Shown here: positions 9,683 through 16,969 of the stretch, piece by piece
How the letters are laid out: each line of letters begins with the position of its first letter
How positions within the stretch are numbered: position 1 is the first letter of the stretch
From: Acidobacteriota bacterium
Lineage (GTDB): Bacteria > Acidobacteriota > Terriglobia > Terriglobales > Acidobacteriaceae
Length of the DNA: 64,000 nucleotides
Direction: 5' to 3'
NCBI GenBank assembly: GCA_018268855.1
Contig: JAFDVR010000002.1
Location: 186,001-250,000, forward strand
Translations under genes and position numbers: made by a program
The notes under the pieces: model-generated
The model's database searches: none
What the model was told of the DNA's origin: nothing
The model's input: only the letters and a program-made list of their open reading frames with translations

Positions 9683-9732
9683 GGGCCTTCTTATTTGCTT
9701 CAACCCATCAACCCTCCCAAGATCGAGCTTGA

Positions 9733-10308
9733 TTATTTGTCTTCCTCATCCTTGTCCTTGATCTGGTTCTTGCCGTGTTCCGGATCGTAATCGTGGTCTT
9801 TCATCCACTGCTTTCGTTCGGCAATGGAGATCGTCGCCAGCTTGCCGTTGTGCTTGTGATACGCGAAGTTCTGCATCGTCGTCTTCAACGTGCAGTGCAG
9901 CACGCGGTCCTTCTCGCCGTAGTAGCCGACGATGATCTCAAGCTCTTTGTCTTTCTTCAGCCATCGGGCGGGGTACGTATCGCCGCCTCGTTGTGTCACA
10001 AAGTTGTCCGCGCAGTCGAAGGAGAAATCGAACCCGCGCGGCTCACCGTTTTCAAACAGATTGCCGGAACCCTTACCATTTGCGCCGAGGCTTGTACGGT
10101 CGCGCCGGTCCATCTGCTTACCCATGACCTGGCTATTGTTGAGAGCGCCGCCGAAGTAATACTGCTTGGTCTTCTTGGTGTAGATATGGACGCGCAATGG
10201 GTACTGGGCTACGAGCGCGGCAATGTCGGGCTTGGAGTGAGCGGCGAGCATGCCCGTGCAACTTATCAATCCAATGGCAAATGCCATCGTCCGCATGGAT
10301 TTATTCAT
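9733..10308 (-). CDS. Secreted protein of unknown function, array member 4
   Basis: A 191-residue protein with a signal peptide (MNKSMRTMAFAIGLISC, cleavage near residue 25). It is the last gene of a four-gene array of paralogues. It shares with the others the GSGNLFENGEPRGFDFSF block with a following cysteine, a YPARWLKKDKELEI block, a second cysteine (LHCTLK), and the C-terminal motif HDYDPEHGKN. It differs by an insertion near residues 40-75 and a more acidic tail. I chose the ATG at 10308 over the one at 10323 because GGGAG lies 6 bases upstream and the 8-nt overlap with its neighbour then matches the other junctions. Function unknown. Confidence 0.8.
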   Translation of the reverse strand: MNKSMRTMAFAIGLISCTGMLAAHSKPDIAALVAQYPLRVHIYTKKTKQYYFGGALNNSQVMGKQMDRRDRTSLGANGKGSGNLFENGEPRGFDFSFDCADNFVTQRGGDTYPARWLKKDKELEIIVGYYGEKDRVLHCTLKTTMQNFAYHKHNGKLATISIAERKQWMKDHDYDPEHGKNQIKDKDEEDK

Positions 10309-10831
10309 GGCTATCTCCCGCATGCTTTCTCGCCGTGTTCAAGTTCTCCGGCACATCTTTTCCGTGTTCAGGATCGTAGTCGTGTTTTTGCATCCATGCC
10401 TTCATCTTCTGCGGCGATACAGAGGACATGTCCCTGCCATAAGCGAAGCTTTTGAGTTGCACATTCAGATCGCATGTCCAGAATTTGTTCTCTTTGCCTT
10501 CCATCGGAATCAGCAGAGTAAGTATGAGTTCCGGCTTTTTCCATCGTGCGGCATAGGTCTGATATCCGCTGCTAACGGGGAGCTTCTCAGGGCAGACGTA
10601 AGCGAACCGGAAGCCGCGCGCTTCGCCGTTCTGGAATAGATTGCCCGCGCCGGTTGACCGGCGTTCGCCGTCCGCCAGCGGACAGGACGATCCGGAAGTA
10701 GATTTCGAGGCATGCTGATTCTTGATGGAAACGCGTAAAGGGAAATTCTCTGAACGGTCCGCTGCAAACGAACACTGAGCTATAGATAGAACAGCGAACG
10801 TCCACATAAGGCGCTTTGATCGGCTATTCAT
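10301..10831 (-). CDS. Secreted protein of unknown function, array member 3
   Basis: A 176-residue exported paralogue with a signal peptide of about 23 residues ending CSFA. It carries the shared blocks GAGNLFQNGEARGFRFAYVC, YAARWKKPELILTLL, FWTCDLN and HDYDPEHGKD. It has an additional cysteine (SSCPLADG) absent from the others. The chosen start at 10831 has an AGGTG ribosome site and overlaps the stop of array member 2 by the 8 bases ATGAATAG; an in-frame ATG three codons upstream is the alternative. It is co-transcribed with the other members. No function is known to me. Confidence 0.8.
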   Translation of the reverse strand: MNSRSKRLMWTFAVLSIAQCSFAADRSENFPLRVSIKNQHASKSTSGSSCPLADGERRSTGAGNLFQNGEARGFRFAYVCPEKLPVSSGYQTYAARWKKPELILTLLIPMEGKENKFWTCDLNVQLKSFAYGRDMSSVSPQKMKAWMQKHDYDPEHGKDVPENLNTARKHAGDSHE

Positions 10832-11366
10832 CTTTGTCACCTGGGTCGTTGCGCTTTATGCCCGTGGGCATGTTCTTCCCGTGCTCGGGGTCGTAATTGT
10901 GTTTCTCCATCCAGGTCTTTATCTCTTCGCGAGGCACTTCTCTGTAATCGGCACCGTAGAAGTAAGGCCTCATCTGCACTTTCAGGTCGCATGTCCAGTA
11001 CTTGTTCTCTTTGCCTAACTCAGGGACCAGGAGCGTCAATACTTGGTCGCGTTTGCGCCAACGTGCCATGTAGGTCTCATAACCAGGCGTCGTCTTGATC
11101 GGCTCACCGCAGGAATAGCTGTAATCGAACCCTTGACCACTCGAGTTCTCAAACAAATTACCGCGTCCCGTTCCTATGCTGCCATTGCTCAATCCCTGAG
11201 ACAGTGACGTATGCCCTTGCTTGCTTTTGATCTGGACGCGCAATGGAAAAGCCTGCGGCTTGTTCGATGCGCAAAGCACCGCAGGTAAAGCAAGAAGACA
11301 ACACCCAATCAACATCGCTTGCGCTAGCCGCTTATGCCGGAAGTTCACGATGTAGTGGTTATTCAT
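10824..11366 (-). CDS. Secreted protein of unknown function, array member 2
   Basis: A 180-residue paralogue with an N-terminal hydrophobic segment (AQAMLIGCCLLALPAVLC) after a longer basic start, probably a signal peptide. Shared features are GRGNLFENSSGQGFDYSYSC, YMARWRKRDQVLTLLVP, YWTCDLK and HNYDPEHGKN. The two cysteines in common with the other members may form a disulfide. GGAG lies 6 bases upstream of the ATG, and its first 8 bases (ATGAATAA) overlap the end of member 1. Function unknown. Confidence 0.8.
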   Translation of the reverse strand: MNNHYIVNFRHKRLAQAMLIGCCLLALPAVLCASNKPQAFPLRVQIKSKQGHTSLSQGLSNGSIGTGRGNLFENSSGQGFDYSYSCGEPIKTTPGYETYMARWRKRDQVLTLLVPELGKENKYWTCDLKVQMRPYFYGADYREVPREEIKTWMEKHNYDPEHGKNMPTGIKRNDPGDKDE

Positions 11367-11865
11367 CTTTCTCTCCGCGGTTCTTAAGGTTTTTCAGTTG
11401 ATTCTTTCCATGTTCCGGGTCGAAGTCGTGGTGTTGCATCCACGTCTTCATGTCGGCCGGTGACATTGTCCGCAGAGCGCCGCGGGAGCGGATATAAACA
11501 ACCGTCTTCGGAGAAACCTTCCAATCGCAGGTCTGGTACTTGTCCGTCTTGCCTAGCACCGGAAGCAGTACCGTCAACTCTTCGCCCTTCTTCTTCCAGC
11601 GGGCGTTCAGCGTCTCCTCCGGCCCGGAGATGGATAGAGGCTGCGGGCAGATGGAATAGCTGAAATCCAGCCCGATAGGCTCGCTATTTTCAAACAGGTT
11701 GGCTTGTCCAGTCCCATGGGAGAAGTCGAAGTTGCCATTGTGGACATGGGTGCGTTCGGCACGCATGATGATCTGGACGCGGAGGGGAAAGTCTTCAGGT
11801 TTGTTCGCGGCGGCGGCGCCGAGAGACACGGCGGCCAGGGTAGAGAGAAGCAGCAGGCGTTTCAT
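11359..11865 (-). CDS. Secreted protein of unknown function, array member 1
   Basis: The first gene of the array, 168 residues, with a clear signal peptide (MKRLLLLSTLAAVSLGAAAA). It carries GTGQANLFENSEPIGLDFSY, a cysteine (SICPQP), LNARWKKKGEELTVLLP, a second cysteine (YQTCDWK) and HDFDPEHGKN. Start choice is uncertain: ATG 11865 gives the compact signal peptide, while an in-frame TTG at 11889 has an AGGA at suitable spacing. The promoter must lie in the divergent region shared with rpoD. Function unknown. Confidence 0.78.
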   Translation of the reverse strand: MKRLLLLSTLAAVSLGAAAANKPEDFPLRVQIIMRAERTHVHNGNFDFSHGTGQANLFENSEPIGLDFSYSICPQPLSISGPEETLNARWKKKGEELTVLLPVLGKTDKYQTCDWKVSPKTVVYIRSRGALRTMSPADMKTWMQHHDFDPEHGKNQLKNLKNRGEKDE

Positions 11866-11889
11866 TGAGATGCGGGGTCTCCAGTGCAA

Positions 11890-12225
11890 GCCATCCTAAC
11901 GGGTAGCGCGGGAGAGGTAAACCGGAAAATCACTGCATTTTTTGTCTCTATCTTTGGGGGCAATCGACACGATTTGGTCGATTTCTGCATCTTTTAATGG
12001 GTTAAGTCGTCTAAAAAATTGTGGTATTCTGTGTTTCGCTGGAGAGTTGCGCCCTGATGGTCCGGTCCTGATACGGCCGAGTAACCTGCCGCCGCGGTCT
12101 CTGAACCGCACCCTTCCTCTGCCAGCCCAAAAGCACGAACCCAGGGAAACGTGTATGCCAGGGCCGCTCATAAGCCCTGCCGAATCAGCACTTTCACCGA
12201 AAATATTCCGCGAGAAGAGGCATCT
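11890..12225 (+). other. Divergent region and leader of rpoD
   Basis: About 335 bases separate the array from the preferred rpoD start. The region holds a candidate rpoD promoter at 12002-12030. It also holds an in-frame upstream extension of rpoD from a GTG at 12151, which may be untranslated leader. I see no other gene in it. Confidence 0.6.
12002..12030 (+). promoter_or_regulatory. Candidate sigma-70 promoter for rpoD
   Basis: A weak TTAAGT lies 17 bases from TATTCT, which carries an extended -10 TGG just before it. The position fits a transcript with a leader of roughly 190 bases. Matches are moderate, so this is tentative. Confidence 0.4.
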
Positions 12226-13914
12226 GTGGCTGAAGAAATCGAAAAGTACGAAGAAGAGGTAGACCGCATTGTCGACACCGGCAAGGAGAAGGGCTACCTC
12301 ACCTACGGCGAGGTCAACGACCTGATTCCCGAGGGCATCACCTCCGCCGACGACCTAGACGACCTGCTCACGACGATTAATACGCAGGGAATTGATGTTC
12401 TGGGTGAGGACAAGGAGTTTGGTCGCGACAAGTTCAGCGATGAGGAAGAGTCCGACGACGTTGAGTTGGACCTGACGCCTGGTCAGCTTGAGAAGACGAA
12501 CGACCCTGTCCGCATGTATCTGCGTGAGATGGGTACGGTTCCGCTGCTGACGCGCGAGGGCGAAGTGGAAATCGCCAAACGCATTGAGCGGGGCCAGATG
12601 CGCGTGATGAAGGCCATCTCGCGCTCGCCCATTGTGGTGCGCGAGATTATCGCGTTGGGTGAAGACCTGCGCCGCGGCGTCCGCAACATCAAGGAAGTGG
12701 TGACCTTCGACGAGGAAGAGCTCACCGAAGATGTGCTGGCCGCGCGTGTCAAGAAGACGGTCAAGATCATCGACAAGCTGGCCGACCACTGGAACGCCTC
12801 CGAGGCGATGTGGGCCAAGGTGCAGGAAGGCAAGGCCCGCAGCCAGAAGGAAGCGCGCAAGCAGCGCTGGCAGGCCGGCCGCGACCGCGTGCTGGCTACC
12901 CGCGTCGTCCGCGACCTGAAGTACACGAATGCTGAGAAGAAGCGGCTGCTCGACAAGGTGAACAAGACCGTTGACAGCATGCGTACGCTTGAGCGCCAGA
13001 TCAAAAACCTGGACAACAAGTACGAAGCTTCGCGTTCAGAAGAGTTGAAGAAGGAATACCGCCGCCAGCAGAAGAACTGCAAGGCCGATCTCGAACGTCT
13101 GCAGGAAGACGCCGGTCTCAGCATTGCGGAACTGAAGCGTACGCAGGCGGAGATGGTCCAGGGCGATATGGACGCGGAGAAGGCCAAGCGCGAGCTGATC
13201 GAAGCGAACCTTCGTCTCGTCGTTTCGATCGCGAAGAAGTACACCAATCGCGGCCTGCAGTTCCTCGACCTGATTCAGGAAGGCAACATCGGTCTGATGA
13301 AAGCCGTGGACAAGTTCGAGTATCGCCGCGGCTACAAGTTCTCCACGTATGCTACGTGGTGGATTCGCCAGGCGATCACGCGCGCGATTGCCGATCAGGC
13401 CCGCACGATTCGTATCCCGGTGCATATGATCGAGACGATCAACAAGCTTATCCGCACCAGCCGCCAGCTTGTGCAGGAGCTTGGACGCGAGGCGTCGAGC
13501 GAAGAGATCGCTAAGCGCATGGACATTCCTGTGGCGAAGGTCCGCAAGGTGCTGAAGATCGCGCAGGAGCCCATCTCTCTGGAGACGCCGATCGGTGAAG
13601 AGGAAGATTCGCACCTTGGCGACTTTATCGAAGACCGCATGGCCGTCAGCCCGTCCGACGCCGTGATCTCGGTCAACCTGAAGGAGTACACCAGCCAGGT
13701 GCTGCGCACGCTGACGCCGCGTGAAGAGCGCGTAATCAAGATGCGTTTCGGACTTGAAGATGGCTCCGAGCACACGCTCGAAGAAGTGGGCCAGAGCTTC
13801 CAGGTAACGCGCGAGCGCATCCGCCAGATAGAAGCCAAGGCGCTGCGGAAGCTGCGCCATCCAAGCCGCAGCCGCAAGTTGAAGGCGTTTGTGGATGGTG
13901 TGAAGGAATATTAA
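12226..13914 (+). CDS. rpoD: RNA polymerase primary sigma factor (sigma-70/RpoD)
   Basis: The housekeeping sigma factor, 562 residues from the preferred start. Region 1.1 is at about 1-70 ([13 protein letters not shown]), region 1.2 at 95-130 ([22 protein letters not shown]), and a charged non-conserved region follows to about 310. Region 2 has [31 protein letters not shown] and [10 protein letters not shown]. Region 3 follows, and region 4 ends with the helix-turn-helix [23 protein letters not shown] 12226 has an AGAGG site 5 bases upstream and starts the usual [13 protein letters not shown]. An in-frame GTG at 12151 would add 25 residues. A terminator follows. The gene divergently faces the four-gene secreted array. 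Confidence 0.95.
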   Translation: MAEEIEKYEEEVDRIVDTGKEKGYLTYGEVNDLIPEGITSADDLDDLLTTINTQGIDVLGEDKEFGRDKFSDEEESDDVELDLTPGQLEKTNDPVRMYLREMGTVPLLTREGEVEIAKRIERGQMRVMKAISRSPIVVREIIALGEDLRRGVRNIKEVVTFDEEELTEDVLAARVKKTVKIIDKLADHWNASEAMWAKVQEGKARSQKEARKQRWQAGRDRVLATRVVRDLKYTNAEKKRLLDKVNKTVDSMRTLERQIKNLDNKYEASRSEELKKEYRRQQKNCKADLERLQEDAGLSIAELKRTQAEMVQGDMDAEKAKRELIEANLRLVVSIAKKYTNRGLQFLDLIQEGNIGLMKAVDKFEYRRGYKFSTYATWWIRQAITRAIADQARTIRIPVHMIETINKLIRTSRQLVQELGREASSEEIAKRMDIPVAKVRKVLKIAQEPISLETPIGEEEDSHLGDFIEDRMAVSPSDAVISVNLKEYTSQVLRTLTPREERVIKMRFGLEDGSEHTLEEVGQSFQVTRERIRQIEAKALRKLRHPSRSRKLKAFVDGVKEY

Positions 13915-13915
13915 T

Positions 13916-13943
13916 GAGTTGTTAGTTCTTAGTTGTTGGTTTT
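13916..13943. repeat. GTTAGTT-type short tandem repeat
   Basis: Degenerate tandem units of GTTAGTT/CTTAGTT directly after the rpoD stop. They are the reverse complement of the unit at 9061-9097 and match the left arm of the hairpin at 44131. Confidence 0.6.
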
Positions 13944-13946
13944 TAG

Positions 13947-13978
13947 AGGCCGCGAGCGATCGCGGCCTTGATTTTGTT
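13947..13978 (+). terminator. rpoD terminator
   Basis: A 9-bp GC-rich stem (13947-13955 with 13960-13968) has a 4-base loop and is followed by TGATTTTGTT. Confidence 0.8.
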
Positions 13979-14040
13979 ATTCACGAATCATTCCCTGTGT
14001 AAGGGGTGGACTCAATAATCTCAGATACCGGAGGCAAGTC

Positions 14041-14293
14041 GTGGAAGAACTCTATCTTATGCAAGAAATGACCGACCAGCGGAAGATGATGTTTATGTCG
14101 CACGAGTGCTGAAGAAAAGATTCGACTGTAGGGGTGTTGCTTGCCTTCTTTCTTGGGGGGTCGGTGCTCACCGGTTTTATTGGGGCAAGTAGGCCTTGGT
14201 GTACTCTATGCACTCTTTTTCTGGACGGGCATTCCGGCTGTCGTCGCACTGATTGAATGTTTCCTGATGCTTGGACGCGACTTCACAACTTGA
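14041..14293 (+). pseudogene. Decayed TM2-domain membrane protein gene
   Basis: Three reading frames together spell a TM2-type protein. The sequence starts at GTG 14041 (VEELYLMQEMTDQRKMMFMS), which stops at 14110-14112. It continues in another frame as GVLLAFFLGG, then FGAHRFY-like residues in a third, then LGQVGLGVLYALFFWTGIP and AVVALIECFLM, to a TGA at 14291-14293. At least two or three indels are needed to restore one frame. A GGAGG ribosome site at 14030-14034 is still intact. Intact relatives are small two-helix membrane proteins of unknown role. Sequencing error is unlikely to explain several indels in 250 bases. Confidence 0.75.
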
Positions 14294-14433
14294 AACTCAC
14301 AAAGTCATACTTCCCGCGCCCGAGATACCGAACATGGTAAACACCGTCTCGCCGCCGCAGAGCTGAGAAGCCGTTTATGGCAGTTGTGTTTGCTAACGCC
14401 TTAGTCCAGACAAGAACTGAGAACGACCGGTAG
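14294..14433. other. Short gap, no assignable gene
   Basis: The segment holds only short open frames. The longest sensible one is on the minus strand (14438-14283, 51 codons, starting inside a repeat hairpin), and I cannot match it to a family. It may be further gene debris next to the TM2 remnant. Confidence 0.3.
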
Positions 14434-14475
14434 GCCATGGCTTCAGCCATGGCAAGGCGGACTTCAGTCCGCCTT
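14434..14475. repeat. Tandem TTCA-loop hairpins
   Basis: Two adjacent perfect hairpins: an 8-bp stem (14434-14441 with 14446-14453) and a 9-bp stem (14454-14462 with 14467-14475). Both have the loop TTCA, yet the stems are unrelated in sequence. They are members of the family at 8986 and 9629. Confidence 0.75.
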
Positions 14476-14592
14476 AAAACCAGTCAGGCGCAAAGCGCCT
14501 TCCTCTCTGCCGAAGGTCTGGGGTGAGAGGCCCAGGTGGAGTCCGCAGACGCAACGCTCACACCGCCTGAACCACCACAAATCTTAAGAAAA

Positions 14593-14913
14593 TCAAGACT
14601 CAGGCGTAACCACATGGCTGGACTTCCGCCGGTCCTTGACCGACTTCGCCTTGTCCACCGCGGCCTTGCCCTTCTCCATCGCCTTGCGCGCCCAAACATA
14701 ATCGTGCGCCAACAGCGCCAGCCCGGCCACCAGAAACGGAATCCCCGGCAGTACCGGTAGCACGCACCCCGCCACGCCCAGCGTGACCAGGCTCCATCCG
14801 CCGATCTCGCGCCACAGCCGCGTGCCCGGTTTCTTCGTCTCTTCGTGCGCACTCATTCCGTAATAAGACGCCGCTTTCTCCGCACCGTCACCTTCAAAAT
14901 TCCCGTCAAGCAC
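14593..14913 (-). CDS. Small PGPGW-like membrane protein
   Basis: A protein of up to 106 residues with one continuous hydrophobic region (EIGGWSLVTLGVAGCVLPVLP then IPFLVAGLALLA), probably a helical hairpin, followed by a lysine-rich tail. The GW...G.VLPVLPG.PFL..GLALLA pattern resembles putative transmembrane PGPGW proteins of unknown function. The GTG at 14913 and the internal ATG at 14856 are both possible starts; neither has a good ribosome site, and the shorter one begins just before the conserved part. Confidence 0.6.
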   Translation of the reverse strand: MLDGNFEGDGAEKAASYYGMSAHEETKKPGTRLWREIGGWSLVTLGVAGCVLPVLPGIPFLVAGLALLAHDYVWARKAMEKGKAAVDKAKSVKDRRKSSHVVTPES

Positions 14914-15242
14914 CTAAACCCGCAAGCCTCTCATTCCAAACAGGAACCCGCATGCCGGATTTCATTCGTGAATCTGCAAAAATAGTTACAAGGAAGAAAA
15001 GCTAATCCTCCAATCCCTGTTCCCTGATCCCTTCCTGTTAAGTCCTTTCGAAGCAGGATTTTGCCTCTAACCCAAATGGATGCAGGATCTTACAGCCGCC
15101 CAAAGTCGCATCTGAAGCAAACAGGGAACTTAGCTGCACCACCCCCGGGGGGAGGGGTACCTCGTCTGCCAAAGTGAGCCATTCAAACAAACCGCGTCCA
15201 GACCTCTTCATCCAACACCGGATGAACTGGAGGAAATACCCA
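14914..15242. other. Intergenic region without a visible gene
   Basis: About 330 bases between divergent small genes. It contains a run of C followed by G near 15143-15155 (a perfect CCCCCGGGGG palindrome) and a ribosome site for the next gene. No RNA gene or convincing promoter pair is seen. Confidence 0.4.
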
Positions 15243-15554
15243 ATGAAGTTCACAAAAATCGCTACGACATTTGCATTCTCCGGCGCGCTCCTCTGCTCGT
15301 CCACGCTCTACGCACACGCACAGACCAACGAGCAGACCCGCAAAACAGAACACGCTCAGGCCAAGGTAGACGAGAAAGCCAATGAGGAAGCGGCAAAGAT
15401 GTCTCATGGCAAGGCGAAAAAGGCCTACAAGGCACAGGCCAAGGCCGACCACGAAACGCATAAAGCACTGAACGACGATCAGACGAAAAAGGCCGCGCGC
15501 AAGCAGGACAAGGCCAATAAGAAGGCAGAGGAATCCGGAACCCCGACGTACTAA
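15243..15554 (+). CDS. Small lysine/alanine-rich exported protein
   Basis: A 103-residue protein: signal peptide of about 27 residues (KFTKIATTFAFSGALLCSS, ending AHAQ), then a highly charged helix-forming region rich in Lys, Ala and Glu. The fold is probably an extended or coiled alpha helix. GGAGG at 15229-15233 lies 9 bases before the ATG at 15243, which decides this start over the longer frame from 15174. Function unknown. The amino-acid bias resembles other small periplasmic helical proteins. Confidence 0.65.
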   Translation: MKFTKIATTFAFSGALLCSSTLYAHAQTNEQTRKTEHAQAKVDEKANEEAAKMSHGKAKKAYKAQAKADHETHKALNDDQTKKAARKQDKANKKAEESGTPTY

Positions 15555-15574
15555 CCCGGAGAAGACTGAACGGA

Positions 15575-15832
15575 CTACGCGTGTCCTGCGGGATTGCATT
15601 GACGGCACTCCCGCAGGTGCGCCAGATACAGATCGCCTGCCGTAGAACCCGCTACCAGCAGGTTTGGCGGCAGCGCCATCATTTCAGGCAGGATTGCTAC
15701 CAGCCGCGGTTCGGCCCGCAGCCACGCAGCAAGCAGCCACGCTCCATCCTCGCAGAGCCGTCGCACGCCTCTATAGCTCTGGGCAGGAATTTTAGACTGT
15801 CCGGGCAGCGCAGATTGTGAATTGGTAGCCAT
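15575..15832 (-). CDS. Hypothetical protein, 85 residues
   Basis: A short open frame with AGGGA before the ATG and a sensible composition (WLLAAWLRAEPRLVAILPEM, then a C-terminal RECRQCNPAGH with CxxC and His that could bind a metal). I do not recognise a family. It converges on the lysine-rich protein gene 20 bases away. It could be a small real gene or chance. Confidence 0.4.
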   Translation of the reverse strand: MATNSQSALPGQSKIPAQSYRGVRRLCEDGAWLLAAWLRAEPRLVAILPEMMALPPNLLVAGSTAGDLYLAHLRECRQCNPAGHA

Positions 15833-16055
15833 AACGTATCCCTATCGACAGACAGGTTCTGGCAGGAAAGGCATGCAGTAAATCACGAGAAGCGGAAGTT
15901 CAGGCCCTGTTACTGGAGACTTCCGGTTGTCGACATCTCGCAACCGAATAGCGCTATCTCAAATCTATTCCCATCCCATGGAAATGCAAGAGCTTAATCT
16001 CGATTTCCACAGTGAAAATGCCTCTTCCGACCAGTATCGGACGTTTCCTGATTGC

Positions 16056-16904
16056 TCACTTTTTCGCTGGTTCCTGATTGGGCTGTTCTAGCTGCTTCTG
16101 GTCGGTAATGTCCTGCCCGTTGTAGAGGATGCGCGCTGTCGAGCGGAACTGTTTGTAGTCGGAATAACGCACAATCGTGCGCACATGCACATCTTCCGCC
16201 ATGTTGTTCGACCCCGAAGCAAAATGCAGAATCCCTTCCGCTTTTGTATAGATCGGAAACCAGTATTTGCCATCTACCTGCGCGTAATACGTCGTAAAAG
16301 GCGGCGATAAATTCTCATGTCCGCGCCGCACATCGTCAGGCACGCTCTTGCCGCTAATCAGCACAATTTGCAGATCCTTCTGGTCCACCCAGACGCGTCC
16401 TTTGTAGTAGCGACGCCCTTTCTCCATCACCTTAGGCTCCGCGTCAAAGACGTACGTATCCAACTCATCCACCTTCTGCCGCCCAACATAGGTGATGTTG
16501 TAATCCGGCAGGTCTTCGGTCGTGAGCACAAATGGCAGACGATGCTCCACATCCTGGAAGTCTTGCGCGGTCATAATCACGCGTTCAATCGTGTTTTGTG
16601 GAGCATAGACAACGTTCTCCGTCCGCTTGCCTTCTTTCGTGATGCCCACATCCGTAATCTGGTGATACTCACCATCTACCTTGCCCGTGTTGTCATCGAT
16701 CGTCTGAAACTTCACATCCTGCCGAAAGACATAGTTCGTACGAGCCTCCGCAAAGACAGCTTCCTTCGCGCCAAATGCCTTGATGATTTCGTCCACGGTG
16801 TGTCCTTCCGGCGGAGCGGGATCGAGCTTGCCAAAGCCCTCCTGCGCGCCCACCACCAGAGCGCATCCCAGAACCATTCCCGCCAGCCAACGCATCCCGC
16901 GCAT
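16056..16904 (-). CDS. Exported protein, outer-membrane lipoprotein-sorting-like
   Basis: A 282-residue protein from the preferred ATG at 16904, with signal peptide RWLAGMVLGCALVVGA. The body contains LPDYNITYVGRQKVDELDTYVF and GRVWVDQKDLQIVLISGK, a pattern seen in LolA/LolB-fold secreted proteins that carry a hydrophobic cargo. A C-terminal RTIVRYSDYKQFRS strand completes the pattern. An AAAGG ribosome site lies 7 bases upstream of 16904. Longer starts to 17015 would overlap the divergent peptidase gene. The fold is inferred from pattern only. Confidence 0.6.
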   Translation of the reverse strand: MRGMRWLAGMVLGCALVVGAQEGFGKLDPAPPEGHTVDEIIKAFGAKEAVFAEARTNYVFRQDVKFQTIDDNTGKVDGEYHQITDVGITKEGKRTENVVYAPQNTIERVIMTAQDFQDVEHRLPFVLTTEDLPDYNITYVGRQKVDELDTYVFDAEPKVMEKGRRYYKGRVWVDQKDLQIVLISGKSVPDDVRRGHENLSPPFTTYYAQVDGKYWFPIYTKAEGILHFASGSNNMAEDVHVRTIVRYSDYKQFRSTARILYNGQDITDQKQLEQPNQEPAKK

Positions 16905-16969
16905 GCCCACACCTTTCCCTATCAGCTTAGACGCGCTTTCGCGCCGCATGTCGCAGTATCCTTCTACCC

